Program-made: the position numbers and the translations under genes
Shown here: one piece after another, positions 32,456 to 41,020 of the stretch
How the letters are laid out: every line of letters starts with the position of its first letter
Numbering within the stretch: the stretch's first letter is position 1
Assembly (NCBI GenBank): GCA_002683395.1
Contig: NYTG01000087.1
Span: 1-44,092 of the forward strand
From: Halieaceae bacterium
GTDB lineage: Bacteria; Pseudomonadota; Gammaproteobacteria; Pseudomonadales; Halieaceae
Length of the DNA stretch: 44,092 nt
Direction of reading: 5' to 3'
Notes under the pieces: generated by a model
Told to the model about the DNA's origin: nothing
The model's database searches: none
The model's input: the letters and a program-made list of their open reading frames with translations, nothing else

Positions 32456-34519
32456 TTGAGTCAAACCATTCTCCAGAACCCCGTAACAGTCCTCCGTGGG
32501 GTGGGCAACAAAATGGCCGCCCGGCTATCGGACATCGGTATCCGGTCGCTCGAGGATTTACTGTTCCATTTTCCACTGCGTTATCAAGACAGGACGCAGG
32601 TTACTCCCATCGGTGGGCTGCAAGATCAAGTGGATGGATTGATCGAGGGCGAAATTCGCGCAGCCGCCGTTACCCTGGGCCGGCGACGTACGTTAGTCGT
32701 AAAGGTAGAAGACGGCAGCGGACTACTTACCGTTCGTTTTTTTCATTTTCGGCAGGCGCAGGTCTCGCAGTTCAAACAGGGCGCTACGGTGCAGCTTTTT
32801 GGCACCCCTCGTCGTCTGGGCGGACAGCTTGAAATGATTCACCCGGAGTACCGGCTGGGCGAGGGAGGCAATCTTGTGGAGACCGCGCTGACGCCGGTGT
32901 ATCCCACAGTCAGCGGCCTCGGCCAGAACACCTGGCGCAAGCTTTGCGGTCAGGCGTTGACCCTGCTTGGCAACAACCCTCCCGAGGATTTGCTAGCCAA
33001 TCTGACCGAGGACCAGATCACACTCCCCGAGGCCATTGCCTTTCTCCATAACCCACCGCCCGCCGCGGCATTGAGTGAGATCCAGCAGGGTCATCACCCC
33101 GCCCAGATCCGGCTGGCCCGTGAGGAATTGATCGCCCACCAGCTGACCGTGCAGGGCGTGCGTGACACGGAGCGACAACATCGTGCACCGTCTATCGCGT
33201 CCTTATCACCTATCACGACAGCGTTTCTTGCCAGCCTTCCGTTTACACCAACGGCCGCGCAAGAACGCGTAGCTCAGGAGCTGGCAGACGATATGTCTGC
33301 ACAGCAACCCATGCTGCGGCTCGTGCAGGGCGATGTTGGCTCAGGAAAAACCCTCGTCGCCGCGCGGGCAGCACTGGATACCCTATCGGCCGGCTATCAG
33401 GTTGCCTTTATGGCACCCACCGAGCTCTTGGCCGAACAGCATTTTGCCAATCTGCAGACTTGGTTCGCTCCGTTAGGACTATCGGTAACCTGGTTAAGTG
33501 GTCGCACCAAGGGCAGAGCTCGCAAAGCCGTCCTCGACAAGCTAGTAACGGGTGAAGCGGGCATCGTAGTCGGCACACACGCCCTTTTTCAGGAGGATGT
33601 CCGGTTTGATCAACTCGGTCTCATCATTGTCGACGAGCAACACCGTTTTGGCGTTCATCAGCGTCTGGCACTCGCCGATAAAGGGGCCGAGGAACAGCGT
33701 CCTCATCAGCTTGCGCTCACCGCGACACCGATTCCGCGTTCATTGGCTATGGTCGCTTATGGTGATCTCGATTGCTCGATCATTGACGAACTCCCGCCGG
33801 GTCGGCAACCCGTGACCACCACTCTGATCGACCACGCCCGCCGCGAGGCAGTGATCCGAAGAGTGGGCGTAGCCTGCAGTGAAGGCCGGCAGGCCTACTG
33901 GGTTTGCACCGCCATTGAAGAAAGTGACACGCTCGACATCGAGGCCGCCGAAGCAACACGGGACGCGTTAAGCCATGCATTGGCTGATACCGCTATTGGT
34001 CTGGTACACGGCAAGCTCAAGCCCACGGAGAAGGCAGCGGTCATGGAGCAGTTCAAACGCGGCGACCTACAGCTGCTGGTGGCGACCACGGTCATTGAAG
34101 TGGGCGTGGACGTGCCTAACGCCAGCCTGATGATTATCGACAACGCCGAGCGGCTCGGCCTGGCACAGCTGCATCAGCTGAGAGGGCGAGTGGGACGAGG
34201 GACCCTCGATAGTCACTGCTTGCTTTTGTTCCGCCAACCGCTGTCTGCCACCGCTCAGCAGCGGCTAAAAGTGATGCAGGACTCCCACGATGGCTTTGTT
34301 ATCGCTGAGGCTGATCTGGAGATTCGGGGGCCCGGAGAGCTACTGGGTACGAGACAAACCGGTCTCGCTGAGTTCCGCGTGGCGCGGCTACCCGAGCACG
34401 AACCGCTGCTGATCGAAGCACAGGCCTTAGCGGCTCGAATGTATCAAAGCGATCCGGAGCGCGCGCGCGGTCTGATGCAGCGCTGGTCCGGCGCCCGGGC
34501 TGATTTTGCCCGGGTTTGA
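32456..34519 (+). CDS. recG: ATP-dependent DNA helicase RecG
   Basis: Branch-migrating helicase that remodels stalled forks and Holliday junctions. 687 residues. The N-terminal wedge/OB domain runs from LRGVGNKMAARL through VRFFHFRQAQ; the helicase core has Walker A GDVGSGKT (292-299), APTELLAEQH, DEQHRFG (393-399), TATPIPRSLAM, TTVIEVGVDVPNA and QLRGRVGRG. The start is TTG at 32456 after ACGGGA, with no better codon before LRGVG. ubiA follows with almost no gap. Confidence 0.96.
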   Translation: MSQTILQNPVTVLRGVGNKMAARLSDIGIRSLEDLLFHFPLRYQDRTQVTPIGGLQDQVDGLIEGEIRAAAVTLGRRRTLVVKVEDGSGLLTVRFFHFRQAQVSQFKQGATVQLFGTPRRLGGQLEMIHPEYRLGEGGNLVETALTPVYPTVSGLGQNTWRKLCGQALTLLGNNPPEDLLANLTEDQITLPEAIAFLHNPPPAAALSEIQQGHHPAQIRLAREELIAHQLTVQGVRDTERQHRAPSIASLSPITTAFLASLPFTPTAAQERVAQELADDMSAQQPMLRLVQGDVGSGKTLVAARAALDTLSAGYQVAFMAPTELLAEQHFANLQTWFAPLGLSVTWLSGRTKGRARKAVLDKLVTGEAGIVVGTHALFQEDVRFDQLGLIIVDEQHRFGVHQRLALADKGAEEQRPHQLALTATPIPRSLAMVAYGDLDCSIIDELPPGRQPVTTTLIDHARREAVIRRVGVACSEGRQAYWVCTAIEESDTLDIEAAEATRDALSHALADTAIGLVHGKLKPTEKAAVMEQFKRGDLQLLVATTVIEVGVDVPNASLMIIDNAERLGLAQLHQLRGRVGRGTLDSHCLLLFRQPLSATAQQRLKVMQDSHDGFVIAEADLEIRGPGELLGTRQTGLAEFRVARLPEHEPLLIEAQALAARMYQSDPERARGLMQRWSGARADFARV

Positions 34520-34587
34520 TCAACAGGTGTCGCATCCCCCCACACAGGCCGCTAGACTGTCAGCCCGCGTTACAAGAATCACACCCG

Positions 34588-35502
34588 TTGACTGAGTCGT
34601 CCTCCCCCCTCGATACCGCCAACGCTCCTGCTTCCAGCAGGTGGCGCGCCATGATCGAGATCACACGCTTTGACAAGCCCATTGGGACGTTCCTGCTACT
34701 GGCGCCAACGCTCTGGGGCATCGTGCTCGCCAATGAAGGCTATCCACCACTTCACCTGGTCGGCATCTTTTTGGCTGGTGCGGTCGTGATGCGCGCCGCG
34801 GGCTGCATCGCCAATGATCTCGCGGACCGCAACCTCGATGGTTACGTCGAACGCACTCGCTTGCGACCACTGGTAACGGGCGCGCTGAGCGTGAAAGAGG
34901 CGGTCGTACTGTTACTGGCACTGTTAGTTATCGCCCTGATGTTGGTGGCACTGACCAACACGCTGACCATTCAGCTCTCTTTTGCCGGAGCAGCACTCGC
35001 GCTGATTTATCCGTTGATGAAGCGCGTCACCCACTGGCCCCAAATTGTGCTGGGCGTTGCTTTTGCCTGGAGTATTCCGATGGCCTTCGCGGCTAGCACC
35101 AGCGCGCTACCCAGCGCGCTGTGGTGGCTGTTCGCCGCTAACGTGCTGTGGACGGTGGTTTACGACACGCAATACGCCATGGTCGACAGAGAAGACGATC
35201 TGGCCGTCGGTATAAAATCGACCGCCATTCTATTCGGAGACCTCGATGTCCGAATTATTGGCCTCCTGCAGTGCCTCTGCCTGTTCGCCTTTTGGCGCTG
35301 CGGCGTCGCCTTTGAGCTCGGCTTCATTTATGACGCCGCCGTTATCGCGGTTGGTGCGCTTTTTGGCCGCCACTTGTGGCGGATCAGGACACGGGATACT
35401 CGCCAGTGTTTTATCGCCTTTAACCAGAGCAAATGGATTGGACTGCTGATCCTGGTGGGCCTGTGCGGTCACTTCTGGCTCGGCACCGGCGCGGCCCTCT
35501 AA
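34588..35502 (+). CDS. ubiA: 4-hydroxybenzoate octaprenyltransferase
   Basis: Integral-membrane prenyltransferase of ubiquinone synthesis. The two Asp-rich prenyl-diphosphate sites are visible as NDLADRNLDG and YDTQYAMVDREDD; ALIYPLMKRVTHWPQ and GVAFAWSIPMAFAA are family blocks; there are about eight or nine membrane helices. TTG at 34588 gives 304 residues and keeps the N-terminal helix before RFDKPIG; ATG at 34651, with AGGTGG upstream, would give 283. A frame start at 34516 overlapping the recG stop is less likely. ubiC is absent here. Confidence 0.92.
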   Translation: MTESSSPLDTANAPASSRWRAMIEITRFDKPIGTFLLLAPTLWGIVLANEGYPPLHLVGIFLAGAVVMRAAGCIANDLADRNLDGYVERTRLRPLVTGALSVKEAVVLLLALLVIALMLVALTNTLTIQLSFAGAALALIYPLMKRVTHWPQIVLGVAFAWSIPMAFAASTSALPSALWWLFAANVLWTVVYDTQYAMVDREDDLAVGIKSTAILFGDLDVRIIGLLQCLCLFAFWRCGVAFELGFIYDAAVIAVGALFGRHLWRIRTRDTRQCFIAFNQSKWIGLLILVGLCGHFWLGTGAAL

Positions 35503-35508
35503 CACCCC

Positions 35509-36663
35509 ATGGACCCCCTTCATGCCACCGTCCATCGGTCACTGACCGAGATTGAGTCCAGTGAGTGGCACCGCTATTTTGATGGCGGTGATCCTTTTTT
35601 AAGCTGGCACTTTCTGACAGGCCTCGAGGCATCGGGTTGCACCACCGTAGAAACCGGCTGGCAGCCCACACATGTTCGCCTCGAGCAGTCGGGGTCGCTG
35701 GTGGGGCTCGTACCCGCTTACCTCAAGACGCACAGCTACGGAGAGTATGTCTTTGACTGGTCCTGGGCTGATGCCTGGCAGCGTATGGGGCTTCGTTATT
35801 ACCCCAAACTGGTCACCGCTATTCCGTTCACTCCCGCGACCGGACAGCGCTTTGCCCAGATAGACAATGATCAGGTCGGCCTGCCACAGGTCGCTGCTGG
35901 CATGAAGGCGCTGTGTGAATCGCTCGATGTCTCCAGCTGGCATGTTCTGTTCCTTGAAGAATCGGCCTCGGCACAATTGTCAGACTGCGGCATGTCGCAA
36001 CGGCTGACGACCCAGTTCCATTGGTTTAACCGCGGCTATCGCGACTTTCAGGACTTTCTGGACCGCTTCAGCAGTCGCAAGCGCAAAAATCTACGTCGTG
36101 AGCGTGAGCAAATTAGCCGCCAAGGCCTGTCGTTAGTCACATTGAAGGGCGAGTCCATCTCTCCTGAGCACTGGCAGTTTTTTCACCGCTGTTACCAAAC
36201 GACCTATGCCAAACGATCAGGCCACGGTGGCTATTTGACGGAGGCGTTTTTTACCGAGACCTGCTCTGAGTTGGGCCAGGCGCCCGTGATGGTGATCGCC
36301 CAGCGTGAACGGCAGCCGGTCGCCGCTGCGCTATTTTTCGAGGGGGCAGACACGTTGTACGGGCGCTATTGGGGCTGCCTTGCAGAGTTTGATTACCTGC
36401 ACTTCGAAGCCTGCTATTACCGGGGCATCGAATACTGTATCGAGAAGGGTTTATCGCGTTTTGATCCGGGCGCGCAGGGGGAACACAAGATTCAGCGTGG
36501 GTTCGAGCCCATTCTCACGTACTCCAATCACTGGATTGTCGACGAAAAACTACGCGAGGCAGTCGCACAATTCTCTGCGCAAGAATCAGAACACGTGCGC
36601 GCCTATCAGCGGGAAGCCGCTACGCTGCTACCCTTTAAGCAGGAGGGCGATCAACCTGCCTGA
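35509..36663 (+). CDS. FemAB/GNAT-like acyltransferase family protein (DUF482)
   Basis: Protein of 384 residues from the family once named peptidoglycan biosynthesis/recognition (PF04339), with a doubled GNAT-like fold. Recognisable blocks: DGGDPFLSWHFLTGLE, VGLVPAYLKTHSYGEYVFDW, YYPKLVTAIPFTPATG, SRKRKNLRREREQ, QPVAAALFFEG, GRYWGC, HFEACYYRGIEYCIEKGL and DPGAQGEHKIQRGFEP. Substrate unknown; an amino-acyl or acyl transfer is inferred from the fold. Starts six bases after ubiA and overlaps the convergent yaaA stop by 13 bases. Confidence 0.88.
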   Translation: MDPLHATVHRSLTEIESSEWHRYFDGGDPFLSWHFLTGLEASGCTTVETGWQPTHVRLEQSGSLVGLVPAYLKTHSYGEYVFDWSWADAWQRMGLRYYPKLVTAIPFTPATGQRFAQIDNDQVGLPQVAAGMKALCESLDVSSWHVLFLEESASAQLSDCGMSQRLTTQFHWFNRGYRDFQDFLDRFSSRKRKNLRREREQISRQGLSLVTLKGESISPEHWQFFHRCYQTTYAKRSGHGGYLTEAFFTETCSELGQAPVMVIAQRERQPVAAALFFEGADTLYGRYWGCLAEFDYLHFEACYYRGIEYCIEKGLSRFDPGAQGEHKIQRGFEPILTYSNHWIVDEKLREAVAQFSAQESEHVRAYQREAATLLPFKQEGDQPA

Positions 36664-37436
36664 GGGGGCGCGTCGCGCAGAAACACCCAGGTATTACCCT
36701 CTGAATGATCGGCGCTGTAGTAGTAACCCTCACCCTTAAAACGCTTCAGCCTTGCGGGATCCGTCAGGCCCTCCTGAATAATGTAGCGCGCCATCAGGCC
36801 ACGCGCCTTCTTCGCAAAGAAAGAAATCATCTTGTACTGACCATTTTTCAGATCGCGGAACTGAGGAGTAATGACGTCTGCATCCAGGAGCTTTGGTTTC
36901 ACCGCCTTGAAATACTCATTAGAAGCGAGGTTGACCAGCACCGGGCTGCCACTGGCCTTAAGATGCTTCCCCAGCGTCTTGGTAATCTGATCCCCCCAGA
37001 ACTCGTAGAGGTTCTTACCACCCGCATTCTCAAAAGGCAGCCCCATTTCCAACCGGTAGGGCTGCATTAAGTCCAGCGGCCGCAACAGGCCATACAAACC
37101 CGACAGGATACGCAGGTGTTTCTGGGCGAAGGCCAACTCTTCCGCGCTGAGCGTATTGGCCTCGAGCCCCGTGTAAACATCGCCCTTGAAAGCCAGTACT
37201 GACTGCTTGGCATTACTCAGCGTGAACGTTGGGTCCCAGTTCATGAACCGCGCATGATTGAGTGCGGCAATGTTCTCCGAAACACCCATTAAGGCCTGAA
37301 TATCTTCCGGGTCCATTTTGCGGGCGTTGGCGACCAATGACGTGGCCTGCTTGATAAATAGTGGCTGCGTCGATTTTTTTGTCGTGGGTGCAGTCTCGTA
37401 GTCGAGGGTTTTAGCTGGCGACAGAATGGAAAGCAC
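36651..37436 (-). CDS. yaaA: YaaA family peroxide-stress protein (UPF0246)
   Basis: Conserved 261-residue protein that in E. coli lowers intracellular free iron and protects DNA under peroxide stress. Key blocks: LSILSPAKTLDYE at the start, VLAFKGDVYTGL, RILSGLYGLLRPLDLMQPYR, NLYEFWGD, NLASNEYFKAV and ISFFAKKARGLMARYII. Start GTG at 37436 follows GAGG; longer in-frame sequence to 37805 is antisense to the TRAP gene and has no family support. Confidence 0.94.
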   Translation of the reverse strand: MLSILSPAKTLDYETAPTTKKSTQPLFIKQATSLVANARKMDPEDIQALMGVSENIAALNHARFMNWDPTFTLSNAKQSVLAFKGDVYTGLEANTLSAEELAFAQKHLRILSGLYGLLRPLDLMQPYRLEMGLPFENAGGKNLYEFWGDQITKTLGKHLKASGSPVLVNLASNEYFKAVKPKLLDADVITPQFRDLKNGQYKMISFFAKKARGLMARYIIQEGLTDPARLKRFKGEGYYYSADHSEGNTWVFLRDAPPQAG

Positions 37437-37511
37437 GGGTTTGCCTCTTCTGCAATCTATAGGAACAGAATGATAACCTTGGACGCCACCGATAAACACC
37501 ATGGGAACAAG

Positions 37512-38027
37512 ATGACAAACGAGACCCTCCCGGCGAGCAGTATCGACCAGATCATCGCCTGGCTGGGCCGCATCATCTGCTGGTGTGTTCCTGCTATGGC
37601 GCTCCTTGTCCTGATCATTGTGGTACTGCGCTACGGTTTCAACACCGGGGCGATTGCAGCGCAGGAGTCCGTGCAGTACCTGCACGCCACCGTATTTATG
37701 CTGGGCGCCGCCGTGACATTGGGCGCAGATCAGCATGTGCGGGTCGATATTTTTTATCGTAGCTTCAGTGAGCGGCAAAAGGCCTGGGTCAACATTCTCG
37801 GCCATGTCATCTTCACTTTGCCGGTGTGCGTCCTGATCGGCTGGGGATCGCTGGACTATGTGTTGGACAGCTGGTCTGCCCGAGAGGCCTCTCCGGAGCC
37901 CGGCGGACTAGCCTATGTTTTTTTGCTTAAAACCTTAATACCCGTGATGGCCTCGCTGCTGGCACTGCAATCACTGGCGCAGTGCCAGCGCGCGCTATCG
38001 TCACTGCGGCGCGGGAGCGCGTCGTGA
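37512..38027 (+). CDS. TRAP transporter small permease (DctQ type)
   Basis: Four-helix small membrane subunit of a tripartite ATP-independent periplasmic transporter, 171 residues from the ATG at 37512. Helices are at about WLGRIICWCVPAMALLVLII, YLHATVFMLGAAVTLG, ILGHVIFTLPVCVLIGW and FLLKTLIPVMASLLAL. The DctQ signatures QESVQYLHA and DQHVRVDIFY are present. An ATG at 37470 with AGGA upstream would add 14 polar residues and is possible. Its stop overlaps the large permease start (GTGA). Confidence 0.92.
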   Translation: MTNETLPASSIDQIIAWLGRIICWCVPAMALLVLIIVVLRYGFNTGAIAAQESVQYLHATVFMLGAAVTLGADQHVRVDIFYRSFSERQKAWVNILGHVIFTLPVCVLIGWGSLDYVLDSWSAREASPEPGGLAYVFLLKTLIPVMASLLALQSLAQCQRALSSLRRGSAS

Positions 38028-39391
38028 TCGAGGGTCAGCTCGCGCTGGCCATGTTCGTTGTCGTCTGCGGCGTGTTGCTGCTCGGCTTCCCTGTCGCCCT
38101 GACGCTGGGCGGCACCGCCTTGGGCTTTGCGGCCCTCGGCATTCTGCTTGGTCACTTTGACCCCGATTACCTGTCTGCGCTGACGGCCAGAATTTTCGGC
38201 ACCATGGGGAACGAGACTCTCGTTGCGGTGCCCCTTTTCATCCTCATGGGTGTGGTACTCGAGCGAGCACGGATAGCAGAAGATCTGTTGGCTAATATGG
38301 CGGGGCTATTTGGCGCACGCCCGGGCGGACTGGGCGTCGCCGTGATTGTGGTGGGTGCATTACTGGCCGCCAGCACCGGCATTGTGGGTGCCACTGTCGT
38401 CACAATGGGTGTGCTGGCCCTGCCAACTATGCTGAAGGCAGGTTATTCACCTCAGCTCGCTGCAGGGACGATTTGTGCCACGGGCACGCTAGGACAAATC
38501 ATCCCGCCTTCTATTGCGTTGGTGCTGCTGGGCGACATCATGTCGAGCGCCTACCAGCAGGCGCAATTAAGGATGAACATCATCAACACAGACACCGTAT
38601 CGGTGGGCGATTTATTTGTGGGCGCCATGGTGCCGGGAGTGGTGTTGGTGATGCTCTATCTTGGCTATCTGCTGCTCCGTGCCATCTTGCAACCGGGGAG
38701 CGCGCCACCCGCTGCAGTCGACAAAACCGACGTGCGGTCGACGGCGTTGGCCGTGCTGCCGCCGCTGGGTTTAATCATGTTGGTCCTCGGCTCCATTCTC
38801 ATCGGAGCCGCCACACCCACAGAGGCGGCCGGCGTTGGCGCCACCGGAGCATTGCTGCTGGCGTTATGCCGAGGCGCCCTGAGCCTCAACGTATTGCAGG
38901 ACATCTCCCGGTCCACCCTTTACACCACCAGCATGGTCTTTCTGATCCTAATCGGCGCCGCGGTATTTTCGCTGGTCTTTCGGGGGTTCGGTGGTGACGC
39001 CATGATCGAATCTTTTTTTGAGGAGCTCGGCGGTGGACCACAAAGGGCACTGCTGGTCGTAATGTTGGTGATGTTTTTGCTGGGATTCATTCTCGATTTC
39101 ATCGAGATCACCTTTGTAGTCGTACCGGTAGTAGGGCCTATTTTATTAGCCATGGGTTTTGACCCGATCTGGCTGGGAGTCATGATCGCAGTGAATCTTC
39201 AAACCTCGTTCCTGACGCCTCCCTTCGGCTTTGCCCTGTTTTACCTCCGTGGAGTCGCGCCCGAGAGTGTGAGTACCCGAGCGATCTATTCAGGCGTTTT
39301 ACCCTTCGTGCTCATCCAGCTCCTACTGCTGGTGCTGATGTGGTGGTGGCCCAATTTGGTGCTATGGCTACCGGGCGTCTTGGGGCGATAA
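38024..39391 (+). CDS. TRAP transporter large permease (DctM type)
   Basis: Main transport subunit of the TRAP system, 455 residues with about 12 membrane helices in two inverted halves. Blocks typical of DctM: FILMGVVLERARIAEDLL, STGIVGATVVTMGVLALPTM, GTICATGTLGQIIPPSIALVL, GSILIGAATPTEAAGVGA, FILDFIEITFVVVPVVGPIL and FLTPPFGFALFYLRG. Start GTG at 38024, overlapping the small-subunit stop and preceded by GGGAG. The subunit is sodium-coupled in known members. The binding protein gene is not upstream but on the other strand at 39857-41011. Confidence 0.94.
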   Translation: MIEGQLALAMFVVVCGVLLLGFPVALTLGGTALGFAALGILLGHFDPDYLSALTARIFGTMGNETLVAVPLFILMGVVLERARIAEDLLANMAGLFGARPGGLGVAVIVVGALLAASTGIVGATVVTMGVLALPTMLKAGYSPQLAAGTICATGTLGQIIPPSIALVLLGDIMSSAYQQAQLRMNIINTDTVSVGDLFVGAMVPGVVLVMLYLGYLLLRAILQPGSAPPAAVDKTDVRSTALAVLPPLGLIMLVLGSILIGAATPTEAAGVGATGALLLALCRGALSLNVLQDISRSTLYTTSMVFLILIGAAVFSLVFRGFGGDAMIESFFEELGGGPQRALLVVMLVMFLLGFILDFIEITFVVVPVVGPILLAMGFDPIWLGVMIAVNLQTSFLTPPFGFALFYLRGVAPESVSTRAIYSGVLPFVLIQLLLLVLMWWWPNLVLWLPGVLGR

Positions 39392-39471
39392 TGGCGTCAA
39401 CGGCGGTTGGTCTTTGTCCGATGCAATGCCGCGAAGTATTAAACCCATCAGCATCGTAAAAAGGGGCGACC

Positions 39472-39870
39472 ATGTCAGTAGAAGAACTCGATACCCACCC
39501 ACGGCCCTTTGGTGAATTGGCGCTGCAGACTATCGCCATGCCAAAAGATACCAACGCCAACGGCGATATTTTTGGTGGCTGGCTACTCTCGCAAATGGAT
39601 CTGGCGGGCAGCATTACCGCAGCGGAATTGGCGGAAGGCCGTGTGGCGACCGTGGCGATCGAAGGAATGTCATTCCTAACACCGGTTCACGTGGGCGCCG
39701 TTGTGAGTTGCTACTGTGACGTCCTCGAGACGGGCCGAAGCTCCGCGCGCATCTTGGTAGAAGTCTGGATTAACGCCAAGCAGGACGGCGAGCCCCTAAA
39801 GGTGACCGAAGGTGAGTTTATCTACGTGGCCATTGATGAAAACAAACTGACCCGACCTATTCCGCAGTGA
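39472..39870 (+). CDS. yciA: YciA family acyl-CoA thioesterase
   Basis: Hotdog-fold thioesterase, 132 residues, hydrolysing short to medium acyl-CoA. Features: LQTIAMPKDTNANGDIFGGW with the catalytic Asn-x-x-Gly-Asp pattern, LLSQMDLAGSITA, RVATVAIEGMSFLTPVHVG, GRSSARILVEVW and GEFIYVAID. 80 bases after dctM; whether it shares the transcript is unclear. It overlaps the end of the opposite-strand binding protein gene by 14 bases. Confidence 0.93.
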   Translation: MSVEELDTHPRPFGELALQTIAMPKDTNANGDIFGGWLLSQMDLAGSITAAELAEGRVATVAIEGMSFLTPVHVGAVVSCYCDVLETGRSSARILVEVWINAKQDGEPLKVTEGEFIYVAIDENKLTRPIPQ

Positions 39871-41011
39871 GGGTCACCGGCGGCAAGAGGCGATCCCGGC
39901 CGTTGAGATAGGCTCGCTCCGAGATCTCATGGTACGTGCGCACCCGCTCGGCAAAATCAAAGTACGAATCTGCAATTTTCCTCGCCATAGGGTCACTCTC
40001 TACCAGTGACTGAATCGCTACTTGGCTGCTGTCATACAGTGCGTCCATGATGTCATCGGGGAGCGGCAGCACCTCGGTATCAAAATCCGTGAGTAAAATC
40101 TGAAGTGATTCACTGTTATGGGCGGTAAAGTCGTCCAGCATATCGGTATTGGTCGCGCGTGCCGCAACCCGCACAATCGCCTGTAAGTCTGCCGGCAGCG
40201 CTGCGAGCGCGTCGGCGTTGACGATGATCTCCAGCATCGCCCCTGGCTCGTGCCAGCCTGGATAATAATAATAATCACCGACCTCCATTAGCCCGAGCGT
40301 TCGGTCGTTATATGGGCCCACCCACTCGACGGCATCAATCACGCCCGTCTGCATAGAGGTATAGACCTCACCACCAGCAATTCGCACGGCAGAGCCACCG
40401 GCCGCATCGAACACCTCTCCTGCAAGACCAGGAATTCGCATCTTTAATCCATTGAGATCCTCGCGATTATTCAGGCGAATATTGAACCAACCCGCCATCT
40501 GAACCCCGGTACTGCCTCCTGCGAAAGGCACCACGCCAAACGGTGCATACAGTTCATGCCACAGCTGCAGGCCACCGCCGTAATGCAACCAACCGTTCGC
40601 CTCCTGCGCCGTCATGCCGAAGGGCACCGCTGTATAAAATACCGAGGCTGGAATTTTGCCTTTCCAGTAGTACGACGCCCCATGACCCGCCTCAGCCACA
40701 CCTTGAGAGACCGCATCGAATACCTCAAACGCGGGTACGATCTCGCCCGCACCAAAGACTTTGATACGCAAACGTCCACCTGAGGCCTCGTTGACGCGTC
40801 GCGCAAAGTTCTCCGGCGCGGCACCCAGCCCCGGCAACCCCTTTGGCCAAGTGGTCACCAGCTTCCACTCGATGGCCTGTGCGGGACCGTCGGAGGTCAC
40901 CACCACCTGGTCTGAGGTGCCCGCCCGATCCAGCGTCCACAGTGCCACAACGGCCACCAGCGCGGCGGTCAGCCCGACTACCGCAACGGGTAAGACTTGT
41001 TTTTCACGCAT
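39857..41011 (-). CDS. TRAP transporter substrate-binding protein (TakP-like)
   Basis: Periplasmic DctP-family binding protein, 384 residues. The N-terminus MREKQVLPVAVVGLTAALVAVVALW is an export signal or membrane anchor. The mature part follows the alpha-keto-acid-binding TakP group: WKLVTTWPKGLPGLG, FGAGEIVPAFEVFDAVSQG, YYWKGKIPASVFYTAVPFGM, GWFN, LKMRIPGLAGEVF, and VIDAVEWVGPYND, where TakP residues contact the ligand and sodium. A 2-oxoacid ligand is inferred. It starts nine bases after uvrD on the same strand and is convergent with dctQ-dctM-yciA. Confidence 0.92.
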   Translation of the reverse strand: MREKQVLPVAVVGLTAALVAVVALWTLDRAGTSDQVVVTSDGPAQAIEWKLVTTWPKGLPGLGAAPENFARRVNEASGGRLRIKVFGAGEIVPAFEVFDAVSQGVAEAGHGASYYWKGKIPASVFYTAVPFGMTAQEANGWLHYGGGLQLWHELYAPFGVVPFAGGSTGVQMAGWFNIRLNNREDLNGLKMRIPGLAGEVFDAAGGSAVRIAGGEVYTSMQTGVIDAVEWVGPYNDRTLGLMEVGDYYYYPGWHEPGAMLEIIVNADALAALPADLQAIVRVAARATNTDMLDDFTAHNSESLQILLTDFDTEVLPLPDDIMDALYDSSQVAIQSLVESDPMARKIADSYFDFAERVRTYHEISERAYLNGRDRLLPPVTLTAE

Positions 41012-41020
41012 GGCTTATCC

